The notes beneath the pieces are model-generated. The model saw only the letters and a program-made list of their open reading frames with translations. It had not been told where the DNA came from and made no database searches. Shown here piece after piece: positions 18,970-26,230 of a stretch of DNA of 64,000 bases (position 1 is the stretch's first letter; every line of letters begins with the position of its first letter). The position numbers and the translations under genes are program-made. Where the stretch lies: the NCBI RefSeq assembly GCF_000755145.1, contig NZ_CP009228.1, forward strand, positions 2,093,694 to 2,157,693, read 5' to 3'. The DNA is from Treponema putidum. GTDB taxonomy: Bacteria; Spirochaetota; Spirochaetia; Treponematales; Treponemataceae.

Positions 18970-19929
18970 TTAATTCTTAAACCTGATATTTATCGAACCT
19001 ATTCCGCCTTTGACGGTTATTGAGTTTTGGGCATTTGAATTGCTCTTTTGTCTGTCGGCTAAAAAGGTTTTTGATTTTTTTCCGTTTATTCTTACTTCGC
19101 CTAGGCCTGCGCTTACGTCAAAATCATAATCCTTTTCGGAACCGTCTATTCTAAGAATTACTTCGCCTATTCCTCCCTTGATGGAAGTTTTACCCAGTGC
19201 CGTACCTGAAAAGCTAAATGCGCCTACACCGGATTTTATATCCATATTGTTTACTTTTGAATCTTTAAAGTTTACATCTCCGACTCCGGCTCTGATTTCG
19301 GCATCTTTTAAAATATTTGCATCATAAATATTTACTTCCCCGACTCCCGTTGAAAGGCTAAATTTTTCTACATTGATATCGTGAATATTGAGTTCTCCGA
19401 CTCCGCTTTTTATTTCAAAATTATTAAATACTATATTCCTCGGCAGACCTATATATATTTTTGGCGTATTGTTTTTAAAATTAAAGCCCAGATTCTTAAA
19501 AAGTTTTGAAGGAGTGTTGTCTTCAAAACTTATTGTGTCTCCTTTTTTTTCTACATCGAAATACTTAGGATTAATGTGTTCAATTTTATATGAGGCTTCA
19601 TCCACGCGATCGCTTATTTCTATGATAACTTCTGCAACTTCAGATTTAAGAAAAAAATTCTTAATCCCCTCCAAACTGATTGTTTCAGCCTTTTTGTACT
19701 CATCTCCAAAATACTCGTCCATATCATCCTCCCAAGATTCTATATCGTTTTCCATATCATCGATACTCTCGTCTGCCGACATAATTTTATTATATGCTCT
19801 GTCAATAAAATTTCGTTCATGAATTCTATGCTTAGATCTATAAAAAAATCTTCCGCCTAAACTATAACCTATGCCGATAAGCATAAGTCCCAAAAGAATA
19901 ATTAAAATTGTCTTTCCTATTTTTTTCAT
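18970..19929 (-). CDS. DUF4097-type beta-repeat protein with N-terminal anchor
   Basis: A 319-residue protein with an N-terminal hydrophobic anchor (TILIILLGLMLIGIGYSLGG), an acidic linker (residues ~45-80) and then beta-helix repeats with a regular SGVGELNI / AGVGDVNF / GGIGEVIL pattern. It is a shorter paralogue of the adjacent DUF4097 proteins. AGGAG precedes the ATG. It probably works with them at the cell envelope; the molecular role is unknown. Confidence 0.75.
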   Translation of the reverse strand: MKKIGKTILIILLGLMLIGIGYSLGGRFFYRSKHRIHERNFIDRAYNKIMSADESIDDMENDIESWEDDMDEYFGDEYKKAETISLEGIKNFFLKSEVAEVIIEISDRVDEASYKIEHINPKYFDVEKKGDTISFEDNTPSKLFKNLGFNFKNNTPKIYIGLPRNIVFNNFEIKSGVGELNIHDINVEKFSLSTGVGEVNIYDANILKDAEIRAGVGDVNFKDSKVNNMDIKSGVGAFSFSGTALGKTSIKGGIGEVILRIDGSEKDYDFDVSAGLGEVRINGKKSKTFLADRQKSNSNAQNSITVKGGIGSINIRFKN

Positions 19930-19970
19930 ACAAATCTCCTCAATGATTTTTTGTGTGAACCGTTTATCGA

Positions 19971-20159
19971 TTATCTTAATAATTTAATAATAACGAGTAT
20001 TATTAAAGCCGGAATACCCACAACAATTGCGCCTACAAATAAAACAGGTATCAGCCAAAATACCAGTTTAAAGGCAAGAGCTAAAATTCCCCCGACAATC
20101 CCAAAGACTGCAGCAAGAATTCCAAAAATAAAGACAATAATTAAAAAAGTAATTAACAT
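19971..20159 (-). CDS. Small two-helix membrane protein
   Basis: A 62-residue, almost wholly hydrophobic protein (MLITFLIIVFIFGILAAVFG at the start, LIILVIIKLLR at the end) with two membrane helices joined by a Phe-Lys-Leu turn. The start at 20159 has GGAGGA upstream; the longer open frame further upstream reads through the repeat element and is unlikely. It lies between the two halves of the DUF4097 operon. The size and placement recall the small membrane proteins of Psp/Lia-type envelope operons, but I see no specific family motif. Confidence 0.65.
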   Translation of the reverse strand: MLITFLIIVFIFGILAAVFGIVGGILALAFKLVFWLIPVLFVGAIVVGIPALIILVIIKLLR

Positions 20160-20162
20160 TTG

Positions 20163-20257
20163 CTCCTCCATAAAACGATGTTTTGTGCGAAGCACAAAAC
20201 TCGAAGATAAATAGTGAGGCAGAATTTCTGCCGAACTGTTTATCGACCCTCCATAAT
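20163..20257 (-). repeat. Modular palindromic intergenic element, copy B
   Basis: On the minus strand: the module GATAAACAGTTCGGCAG ... ACTATTTATC (a hairpin), then CGAGTTTTGTGC ... GCACAAAACATCG (a second hairpin), ending at the ribosome site of the small membrane protein gene. The same modules occur at 29884-30043 (plus strand) and 63768-63936 (minus strand). Confidence 0.75.
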
Positions 20258-20788
20258 TTAGATTTTTTTTACCAGCTGCGATATTTTTCTTATAATCGCA
20301 GTAACAAAAAGGTATAAAAGTCTGGTAAAACCTATGGCTATTAAAATAGCTCCTATTAAAAGAATGCCCGTACCGAAGTCTACAAAAAGCATACCGAATG
20401 CGAATACTGCCAATATACCGCCGCCGAAAACAAGGGCAATAGAGGCAACGCAAAGTCCTACGCATAGAAGAACTATTACTACAGTAAGAATTACAGCCAG
20501 CGGTATTGCAATCGGAGCTGCAAAGATTCCGAGGATTGTAAACCATAAGGCTCTTAAGCCGCCCCTTGCAGATTTTCTTGCTCCTTCGGCTTCTTTTATT
20601 GCATAGTCCGAAAGAATTTTTGAAGCAATGTGGGCAGGGCTTCTAAGCTCGTTTATTACCGTTTGCTCATTTTCACTTCCAGCCTCATCAAAATATTCTT
20701 CATAGAATTTAATTGCTTCCTTTCTATCCTTATAGGGCAGATGCCGAAGCCTGTCTTCAAGTTCTTCAATGAATTCTCTTCTTTTCAT
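20258..20788 (-). CDS. DUF1700 (HAAS) membrane protein
   Basis: A 176-residue protein. The N-terminal ~65 residues form the helical HAAS signature (FIEELEDRLRHLP, AIKFYEEYFDEAG), followed by four hydrophobic segments from residue ~80. HAAS/DUF1700 proteins are usually encoded beside a PadR regulator and DUF4097 proteins, as here. They are thought to take part in envelope signalling, but the mechanism is not established. GGAG precedes the ATG within the end of the upstream gene. Confidence 0.85.
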   Translation of the reverse strand: MKRREFIEELEDRLRHLPYKDRKEAIKFYEEYFDEAGSENEQTVINELRSPAHIASKILSDYAIKEAEGARKSARGGLRALWFTILGIFAAPIAIPLAVILTVVIVLLCVGLCVASIALVFGGGILAVFAFGMLFVDFGTGILLIGAILIAIGFTRLLYLFVTAIIRKISQLVKKI

Positions 20789-20789
20789 T

Positions 20790-21983
20790 TTATTCTCCTT
20801 CCTGAGTGCTTATTTTAATTTTTCCGAAAGCAGTGCTGATCTTTATATTGGTATCTGAAGTTTTACTTCCGAGGTTAAGCCTGTCTCCTTTTCCTTCAAC
20901 ATTTTCCCCATTTAGTTTTACCCTGCCTTGTTTAGAAAAAATATTTATATCGTAATTTTCTACTTTATCAGGTAAATTAAGATCCACTGAACCTATCGCA
21001 GAATTGATTTTAGCATAACTGTGTAAATTTCCTTGGAATATTATGCTTCCTGCTCCGGTGTTTAATATAGCTTCATTAAAATCGCATTTTTGGAATTTAT
21101 TCGTTCCCGCTCCTGTATTGAATTTTCCTCTATCCGATTTTAATTCATTTCCCGTTATATTTCCGGCTCCCGAATTTGCATTGATGTAGGAGCTTTCGGT
21201 TTTTATAAAGTCAATTGTTCCTGCCCCTGTCGATGCGGAAATATTACCGGCTTTTATGTTTTCAAATTTTATAGCACCTGCCGAAGAAGAAAGCTTCATA
21301 GTTTCAATATCAATATCACTTATATTTATAGCACCTGCAGAAGTATTAAAATCTATTTTTTTGTGTAGACCGCTTTTTACTACAAAATTTCCGCATGTTG
21401 TGTAGCCTTCAATAACTTCTACATTTACTTCTTCTATTTTTAAAGAACCTATCTGGGAATTAAATTCGAGTTTTTCAAGATGAGTATCTTTGGGAATGTT
21501 TATGAGGATTTCTCTTTTGCTTGCATTAAAAGATGTGTTTATGTTAAAATTTTCCAAAAAGGAAGCAAAGCCTTTTTTGCTGAAAAAGAAAACGGGCCTT
21601 TCCTTTATTATAAGCTTTCCGTTTTCAATCTTTGCCGAAAAATCATCATCTGCAATATTTTGAGTGGTATACTTAATTTTTTCTTCTTGAGAAGCATTTA
21701 TTAAAACTTTTGCGGCTGTTATGTTTAAAATAATTTCCGAAATGCTTTCATCGGGAGAAAACTGCTGGGAGACTTGAGTGTTTTCACCCCTATATGAGGT
21801 TTTATGAAAATCTATAATCTCCTCTGCAAGTTTTTTAGGTGAGCCGAGTTCTTCAATTGCTGCTTCTTCGTTTTCGGCATCTTCAAAGTATTCTTCATAA
21901 AACTCGATAGTATTTTTTCTGTCTTCAGGTTTTAAAACCGAAAGATAAGAATTAAGTTCGGTTAAAAATTGGTCCTTTGTCAT
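20790..21983 (-). CDS. HAAS domain fused to DUF4097 beta-repeat domain
   Basis: A 397-residue protein joining both domain types of the operon. Residues 1-60 are a HAAS helix bundle (FLTELNSYLSVLKPEDRK, FYEEYFEDAENEEAA) close to that of the neighbouring DUF1700 protein. From ~85 onward are DUF4097 beta-helix repeats (SSAGAIKF, TGAGTIDF, SGAGNITG and similar). No signal peptide or membrane helix is evident, so this one is probably cytoplasmic. ATG 21983 is preferred to the upstream TTG because of AGGAG spacing. Confidence 0.8.
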   Translation of the reverse strand: MTKDQFLTELNSYLSVLKPEDRKNTIEFYEEYFEDAENEEAAIEELGSPKKLAEEIIDFHKTSYRGENTQVSQQFSPDESISEIILNITAAKVLINASQEEKIKYTTQNIADDDFSAKIENGKLIIKERPVFFFSKKGFASFLENFNINTSFNASKREILINIPKDTHLEKLEFNSQIGSLKIEEVNVEVIEGYTTCGNFVVKSGLHKKIDFNTSAGAINISDIDIETMKLSSSAGAIKFENIKAGNISASTGAGTIDFIKTESSYINANSGAGNITGNELKSDRGKFNTGAGTNKFQKCDFNEAILNTGAGSIIFQGNLHSYAKINSAIGSVDLNLPDKVENYDINIFSKQGRVKLNGENVEGKGDRLNLGSKTSDTNIKISTAFGKIKISTQEGE

Positions 21984-21993
21984 CTTCAATCTC

Positions 21994-22308
21994 CTAAAGG
22001 GCTGTTCCCTTAAAAATCTTGTCTATTAGTTCCTTATAGGACTTCCATTCTCCAATGTAGAGTTCATGCTGCCTTAATCCCGCAGGCGTTATTTTGTAGT
22101 ACTTACGGTTCCGCCCGTCGATAGGCTGATCGTAGGTTTCCAAATATCCGCTTGTTTGCAGTCTTTTTAGAACAGGGTATAAGGTAGATTCCGATATTGG
22201 AAGAAGGCTTTTGACATCCTGCGTTAATTTGTAGCCGTAAGAATCCGAGTCTTTTAAAAGGGCTAGAACGCAGGCTTCAAGCAAGCCCGTATTTATCGAA
22301 AAAATCAT
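21994..22308 (-). CDS. PadR family transcriptional regulator
   Basis: A 104-residue winged-helix regulator, first gene of the operon. Typical PadR features: LLEACVLALLKDSDSYGYKL, the wing-region ISESTLYPVLKRLQTSGYLE and GRNRKYYKITPAG. PadR proteins repress their own operons through direct promoter binding, and ligands or membrane signals release them. The promoter on its 5' side contains AT-rich palindromes that could be its operator. Confidence 0.92.
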   Translation of the reverse strand: MIFSINTGLLEACVLALLKDSDSYGYKLTQDVKSLLPISESTLYPVLKRLQTSGYLETYDQPIDGRNRKYYKITPAGLRQHELYIGEWKSYKELIDKIFKGTAL

Positions 22309-22332
22309 CCCATTAACCTCCTTGTTATATTT

Positions 22333-22401
22333 TATATTATATAATATTGCTTAACATATTATTTATATTTATATATTATATAAAATATAATATTATGTCA
22401 A
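22333..22401 (-). promoter_or_regulatory. Promoter and AT-rich palindrome of the padR operon
   Basis: Read on the minus strand, TTGACA (22401-22396) and TAATAT (22378-22373) are spaced by 17 bases, driving padR. Just downstream is a perfect 14-bp palindrome, ATATTATATAATAT (22333-22346), a candidate PadR operator. Confidence 0.6.
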
Positions 22402-22459
22402 GTATAAATATAAATTTTTTTTTAAATTTTTATAAAAATAATCTAGTTGCGAATTATTA

Positions 22460-23203
22460 TCAGCGTAATTCCGTATTGGGGATAAAGCTTTTTGCAATGG
22501 CCGTAAGGCTTTGTGCAGTAGACAGCGGATAGGGCTCGACTGAATTCCACTGAGGGTCTAAACAGGCTCCCGGTACAAATTGGGCTAGCCTCCATCTTGC
22601 ATTTTTAGGAAGGAGAGATGCTATTTTTTTTATTTCATCTTCGGATACGATGGGGGGGGCTAGAACCGTTCTATATTCCACTTCGATTTTTTCGGTATTT
22701 GATTTTAGAATATCGATGGTTTTTAAGAGGGCGGTTTTTGCTCTTTCTGCAGCTAACTCGGTTTTTGAGGCTAAAAGTTCTCCATACCTTTCAGGCGAAG
22801 TTTTTACATCGAGGGCTATCATATCGGGTTTAAGATTGGAAGAGTTTAAAATCTCTTCTATGCGTTCCGGAAAAAGGCCGTTTGTATCGATTTTGACTGC
22901 AAGGTTTAAGGATTTGGCTCTTTCGATTAGCTCGAACAAGGCTGGGGACATAAAGGGCTCCCCCCCTGATATTACAAGGCCCGAGATAAGATTTTTTCTT
23001 TTTTCTAAAAATTTATAGATTTCGCTAAGCTCATAATAATCATTGGAGCTTTCAGGATTTGCATTAAAGGAAGAAGGCGAGGCTAGGGCGAGCTCTGCAT
23101 TGTGGCAGTAAGGGCATCGCATATTGCAGCCGGGCAAAAAAACCGCCGCTGCGACGCGGCGGGGAAAATTAACTAAAGTGGTTTTTTGTAAACCTGCAAG
23201 CAT
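22460..23203 (-). CDS. Radical SAM activase of anaerobic ribonucleotide reductase (NrdG-like)
   Basis: About 247 residues from the ATG at 23203, whose A is the last base of the preceding stop (TAATG). It carries the radical SAM motif CNMRCPYCH near residue 30, then VISGGEPFMSP and DTNG, as in NrdG2-type activases that form a glycyl radical on class III ribonucleotide reductase. It is longer than E. coli NrdG (154) and matches the group annotated as anaerobic ribonucleoside-triphosphate reductase activating protein. The partner gene upstream encodes a glycyl-radical-like domain. Confidence 0.85.
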   Translation of the reverse strand: MLAGLQKTTLVNFPRRVAAAVFLPGCNMRCPYCHNAELALASPSSFNANPESSNDYYELSEIYKFLEKRKNLISGLVISGGEPFMSPALFELIERAKSLNLAVKIDTNGLFPERIEEILNSSNLKPDMIALDVKTSPERYGELLASKTELAAERAKTALLKTIDILKSNTEKIEVEYRTVLAPPIVSEDEIKKIASLLPKNARWRLAQFVPGACLDPQWNSVEPYPLSTAQSLTAIAKSFIPNTELR

Positions 23204-23490
23204 TAGGCTATTTGTTCTTTTTTTTCTGAAAGTTTTTCCGAATTTGAAAAATTTAAGGAACCGCTGATGGACGGGCAATCACAGCCGGACAGAGTTTTTT
23301 CAATCCTTTCGTTTTCGGAAGAGAACATAAGCCTGTGGTTATATTCTTCCCGTTTTCCTTTGTTCCAGTTACGGACAGATCGGTAGTAGCCTACAATTCT
23401 GGCATAAACCTCAGTTCCCGTACCATGAACATTTTCAAGTTCTTTTTTTACCTCTTCAATTTCTGCATTGACTTTTTCAATGTCTCTCAT
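23203..23490 (-). CDS. Stand-alone NrdD C-terminal glycyl-radical-like protein
   Basis: A 95-residue protein. After a helical start (VNAEIEEVKKELEN) it has EVYARIVGYYRSVRNWNKGK, resembling the C-terminal glycyl-radical segment of class III ribonucleotide reductase, with R-I-V-G-Y holding the candidate radical glycine. A Cys pair follows (GCDCP). No catalytic domain is present, so it is either a separate small subunit or a repair part comparable in concept to GrcA/YfiD. It is coupled to the NrdG-like gene by a 1-base overlap. Full-length nrdD is not in the window. Confidence 0.75.
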   Translation of the reverse strand: MRDIEKVNAEIEEVKKELENVHGTGTEVYARIVGYYRSVRNWNKGKREEYNHRLMFSSENERIEKTLSGCDCPSISGSLNFSNSEKLSEKKEQIA

Positions 23491-23631
23491 TTTTTCCTCC
23501 CAGTTTTCGGAATAAACCGTTATTTAGCGTTCTATTCCTTATATCGGCTATTCTAACACTATATGTAGTGTTTGTCAAGCAAAAAGTTAAAAAAATTAGA
23601 GAATTTTTACAATTCTTTTGCCTTGATGTAT

Positions 23632-23700
23632 ATAAAAATGTATGGTATATTAAACATGATAGTTAATTTATAGATGTAACTGCGAAATCAAGAGAAATTT
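23632..23700 (+). other. Relic of a Phd-antitoxin locus
   Basis: CTTGATGTATATAAAAATGT followed by ATATTAAAC recurs upstream of the phd fragment at 24340. TAGTTAATTTATAGATG (23660-23676) resembles the sequence after that fragment (24533-24549). The coding part between them is missing, as if one copy of a duplicated locus had been deleted. Confidence 0.4.
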
Positions 23701-23739
23701 ATAAAGTGCATAATATATTAGCTCAAATTCGTTTTTTTA

Positions 23740-23769
23740 TTGACAAAATATAAAAATTATAATTATAAT
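23740..23769 (+). promoter_or_regulatory. Promoter of brnTA
   Basis: TTGACA (23740-23745), 18 bases, TATAAT (23764-23769). The brnT ATG begins 6 bases after the -10 box, so the mRNA may be leaderless. Confidence 0.6.
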
Positions 23770-23775
23770 ATAGTT

Positions 23776-24078
23776 ATGAAAATCAGCTTTGAATGGGATT
23801 TTGAAAAAGCAGAAATAAATTTTAAAAAGCATAAAGTTTCTTTTGAAGAAGCTCAAAGTGTTTTTTACGATCCCAATGCAATTTTAATATTAGATCCGGA
23901 CCATTCGAGTGAAGAGGATAGATTTATTATTTTAGGAGTAAGTAATAAATCAAAAATACTGGTTGTATGTCATTGCTACCGAGTGAATGATGAGGTTATA
24001 AGAATAATTTCTGCAAGAAAAGCAACGACTAATGAAAAGAAACAATATGGAGGAAACAAAAATGCGAGAAGAATATGA
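23776..24078 (+). CDS. brnT: BrnT family toxin
   Basis: A 100-residue RelE-fold ribonuclease of the BrnT/BrnA system. MKISFEWDFEKAEINFKKHK at the start and SSEEDRFIILG then RIISARKAT are family signatures (the WD-x-x-K-x-x-x-N-x-x-K-H motif and the ISAR motif). The start at 23776 is chosen by homology; no ribosome site precedes it, consistent with a leaderless transcript. It overlaps the antitoxin gene by 17 bases. Confidence 0.88.
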   Translation: MKISFEWDFEKAEINFKKHKVSFEEAQSVFYDPNAILILDPDHSSEEDRFIILGVSNKSKILVVCHCYRVNDEVIRIISARKATTNEKKQYGGNKNARRI

Positions 24079-24277
24079 TTTTTCAACTGCAACAAAAAAT
24101 CCATATATTGGAAAACTATCAAAACAACAGATAACAATTAAACTTGATGATACTGTAATTGAATATTTTAAGAATATGTCCGAAGAGACAGGAATGCCAT
24201 ATCAAAATATTATCAATTACTATTTACTTGATTGTGTGAAAAACAAGAAGCATTTGCAGCTTTCTTCTGCAAAATAA
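24062..24277 (+). CDS. brnA: BrnA family antitoxin
   Basis: A 71-residue antitoxin with a C-terminal ribbon-helix-helix domain (QQITIKLDDTVIEYFKNMSE, then PYQNIINYYLLDCV). It would neutralise BrnT and repress the brnTA promoter. The start has GGAGG within the 3' end of brnT. The toxin-first order is the normal one for this family. Confidence 0.88.
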   Translation: MREEYDFSTATKNPYIGKLSKQQITIKLDDTVIEYFKNMSEETGMPYQNIINYYLLDCVKNKKHLQLSSAK

Positions 24278-24381
24278 AGGAAAGTCTTACAAAATCTCTT
24301 TTTGACTTAAAAATTTCGGCAAATTCCCTTTTTTCTCTTGATGTATATAAAAATGTTATATTAAACGAGGAGGGATAAATT

Positions 24382-24534
24382 ATGAAAGCAATTAATGTAA
24401 CACAAGCTCATACCGATCTTTTTAAAATACTTGCCTTTGTTAATGATAATTCTCAACCTCTTACACTTACAAATAGCAAGGGTAAAAACGCAGCTTTGGG
24501 TGTCTGCCTATCCAAAAATGAAGTTAAATGGTAG
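24382..24534 (+). pseudogene. Phd/YefM antitoxin fragment
   Basis: A 50-codon ORF with AGGAGG upstream. MKAINVTQAHTDLFKILAFV and LTLTNSKGKNAALG match the DNA-binding N terminus of YefM/Phd antitoxins, but the toxin-binding C-terminal half is missing and no toxin gene follows. It is probably a decayed remnant; DNA binding alone could be retained. Confidence 0.7.
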
Positions 24535-24641
24535 TTAATTTGTAGATGGCAGCCTAATGTACAGATAGAATAAATATTCAATTGTCCTTTCAGTTTAAAT
24601 TTATATTAATGTTTAAAAATAAATTTTTTTAAAATTTCCTC

Positions 24642-24685
24642 TTGACAAATTTTCTTCTTTTTGATATCATAGTGATATCAAAAAG
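24642..24685 (+). promoter_or_regulatory. Promoter with overlapping perfect inverted repeat (SPFH operon)
   Basis: TTGACA (24642-24647), 17 bases, TATCAT (24665-24670). A perfect 13-bp inverted repeat, CTTTTTGATATCA (24657-24669) / TGATATCAAAAAG (24673-24685), covers the -10 box and start site. It is well placed as an operator, possibly for the ribbon-helix-helix protein encoded at the end of the same operon. Confidence 0.65.
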
Positions 24686-24706
24686 AAATTTATATGGGAG
24701 AATTTT

Positions 24707-25717
24707 ATGAATGAAGTAGAATTAAAAGCAAAAAACGGGTTTGTGATGCTATGTCTTTTTATGCTTATCGAACTTACTGCCTTTCCGGCCTTGGCCTGCT
24801 GTATCTATTTTATGGATTCGAATGTAATTCCGGCTTATATAGGTTTTCCCTGCATTGCGGCTCTTGTTTTAACGATTATAGCGGTTGCTATCTGTTTTTT
24901 CGGTATTAAAATCTTAAAACCGCAGGAAGCCCTCGTTCTAACCCTTTTCGGCAAGTACACAGGAACCCTAAAAAAGAGCGGTATGTATTTTGTCAATCCT
25001 TTTTCTATTGCAGTTAATCCTGCTGCAGAGACTGTTTTGCGCCAAAGCGGAGATGTAAACAAAAAGGTATATGCTCAAAATACAGGTCTTGATTTTGTAT
25101 TGAACAAAAAGATTTCTCTAAAGCAGATGACTTTAAACAATAACCGGCAAAAGATAAACGACAGACTTGGAAATCCCGTAGAAATAGGTATTGCTGTACT
25201 CTGGAGGGTTGTAGATACTGCAAAGGCCGTTTTTGCAGTGGACAACTACAAAGAATTTTTATCTTTGCAATGCGATGTTGCTTTAAGAAATATAGTTAAA
25301 ATCTATCCTTACGATATTGCAGAAAATGTCGATACAACGGGGGACGGTACTCCCGATGAGGGCTCGCTCAGAGGTTCTTCCGAAATTGTTGCAAATAGAA
25401 TCAAAGGTGAAATTCAGTCTAAGGTTAATGGAGCGGGTATAGAGATTATTGAAGCCCGCATTACCTATCTTGCCTATGCCCAAGAAATAGCTGCCACAAT
25501 GCTTCAAAGGCAGCAGGCTTCTGCAATTATCGATGCCCGAAAGATGATAGTTGACGGGGCCGTAGGTATGGTCGAGATGGCCTTGGATAAGTTAAACGAA
25601 AGCGGAAAGGTTATTCTCGATGAAGAGCGGAAGGCTGCCATGGTGTCTAACCTCCTTGTAGTCCTTTGCGGAAATAAGGATGCTCAGCCCATAGTAAATT
25701 CAGGTTCCTTATATTGA
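24707..25717 (+). CDS. SPFH (stomatin/prohibitin/flotillin) domain protein
   Basis: A 336-residue protein with two N-terminal hydrophobic segments (residues ~10-35 and 40-65) followed by an SPFH domain (GIKILKPQEALVLTLFGKYT, AVLWRVVDTAKAVFAVDNYK) and a helical tail (YAQEIAATMLQRQQASAIID). SPFH proteins form membrane-attached oligomeric rings that organise membrane regions and bind proteases. GGGAG precedes the ATG. The stop overlaps the next start (TGATG). Confidence 0.88.
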   Translation: MNEVELKAKNGFVMLCLFMLIELTAFPALACCIYFMDSNVIPAYIGFPCIAALVLTIIAVAICFFGIKILKPQEALVLTLFGKYTGTLKKSGMYFVNPFSIAVNPAAETVLRQSGDVNKKVYAQNTGLDFVLNKKISLKQMTLNNNRQKINDRLGNPVEIGIAVLWRVVDTAKAVFAVDNYKEFLSLQCDVALRNIVKIYPYDIAENVDTTGDGTPDEGSLRGSSEIVANRIKGEIQSKVNGAGIEIIEARITYLAYAQEIAATMLQRQQASAIIDARKMIVDGAVGMVEMALDKLNESGKVILDEERKAAMVSNLLVVLCGNKDAQPIVNSGSLY

Positions 25718-25923
25718 TGGAAAAGGATGTGAAAAAACAGATACCCTTACGGGTATCTGCAAAACTATATCAGGATCTTGCTTCTTGGGCTGAAGACGAT
25801 TTTCGTTCTATAAACGGACAGATAGAATATCTTTTAAGCCTCTGTGTTAAACAGCGCAAAAAAACGGGTAAGTATGTAAGCGATGAGATAGATGAGGAAC
25901 CGGATCTGGGAGAGATTGTATAA
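25717..25923 (+). CDS. Arc-type ribbon-helix-helix DNA-binding protein
   Basis: A 68-residue protein with KQIPLRVSAKLYQDLASWAE and SINGQIEYLLSLCVKQR, the Arc/MetJ-like strand-helix-helix pattern, and an acidic C-terminal tail. ATG 25717 shares one base with the SPFH stop. It probably binds operator DNA as a dimer; the inverted repeat at the operon promoter is the obvious candidate target. Confidence 0.8.
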   Translation: MEKDVKKQIPLRVSAKLYQDLASWAEDDFRSINGQIEYLLSLCVKQRKKTGKYVSDEIDEEPDLGEIV

Positions 25924-25940
25924 AATTTTCTCAATCCTTA

Positions 25941-25980
25941 TTGACAAAAGTTAGAATTTATGTATGCTATCTAGCTAGAT
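25941..25980 (+). promoter_or_regulatory. Promoter with downstream palindrome (ABC transporter operon)
   Basis: TTGACA (25941-25946), 16 bases, TATGCT (25963-25968), immediately followed by the 12-bp palindrome ATCTAGCTAGAT (25969-25980). The remaining leader to 26230 (about 250 bases) holds direct repeats of ACTGGTAAAA and TGTAAG but no gene. Confidence 0.5.
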
Positions 25981-26160
25981 AACTCGTTATACCGGTTGCA
26001 ATCTTTGCGGTTAAATTAAATAAATGACTATTTACCGTTTAAAATATGACTTTTGTCACTGGTAAAACTGGTAAAAAATATGTAGGCTTACAAAAATGTA
26101 AGACAAAAGATTAAAATGTAAGCTACCGTAAATGCTTGTTTTAATTTTTTAGTATATTAT

Positions 26161-26190
26161 GAACATCGAAAAACTTCAGCTTTTCGATGT
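26161..26190. terminator. Stem-loop in the ABC transporter leader
   Basis: AACATCGAAAA pairs with TTTTCGATGTT around a loop containing TTCAG, close in design to the terminator at 17481. Standing between the promoter at 25941 and the first gene, it could act as an attenuator. Confidence 0.5.
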
Positions 26191-26230
26191 TTTCCTTAGA
26201 TTTATGTACAACTTTTTTTGGAGGTTTTGT

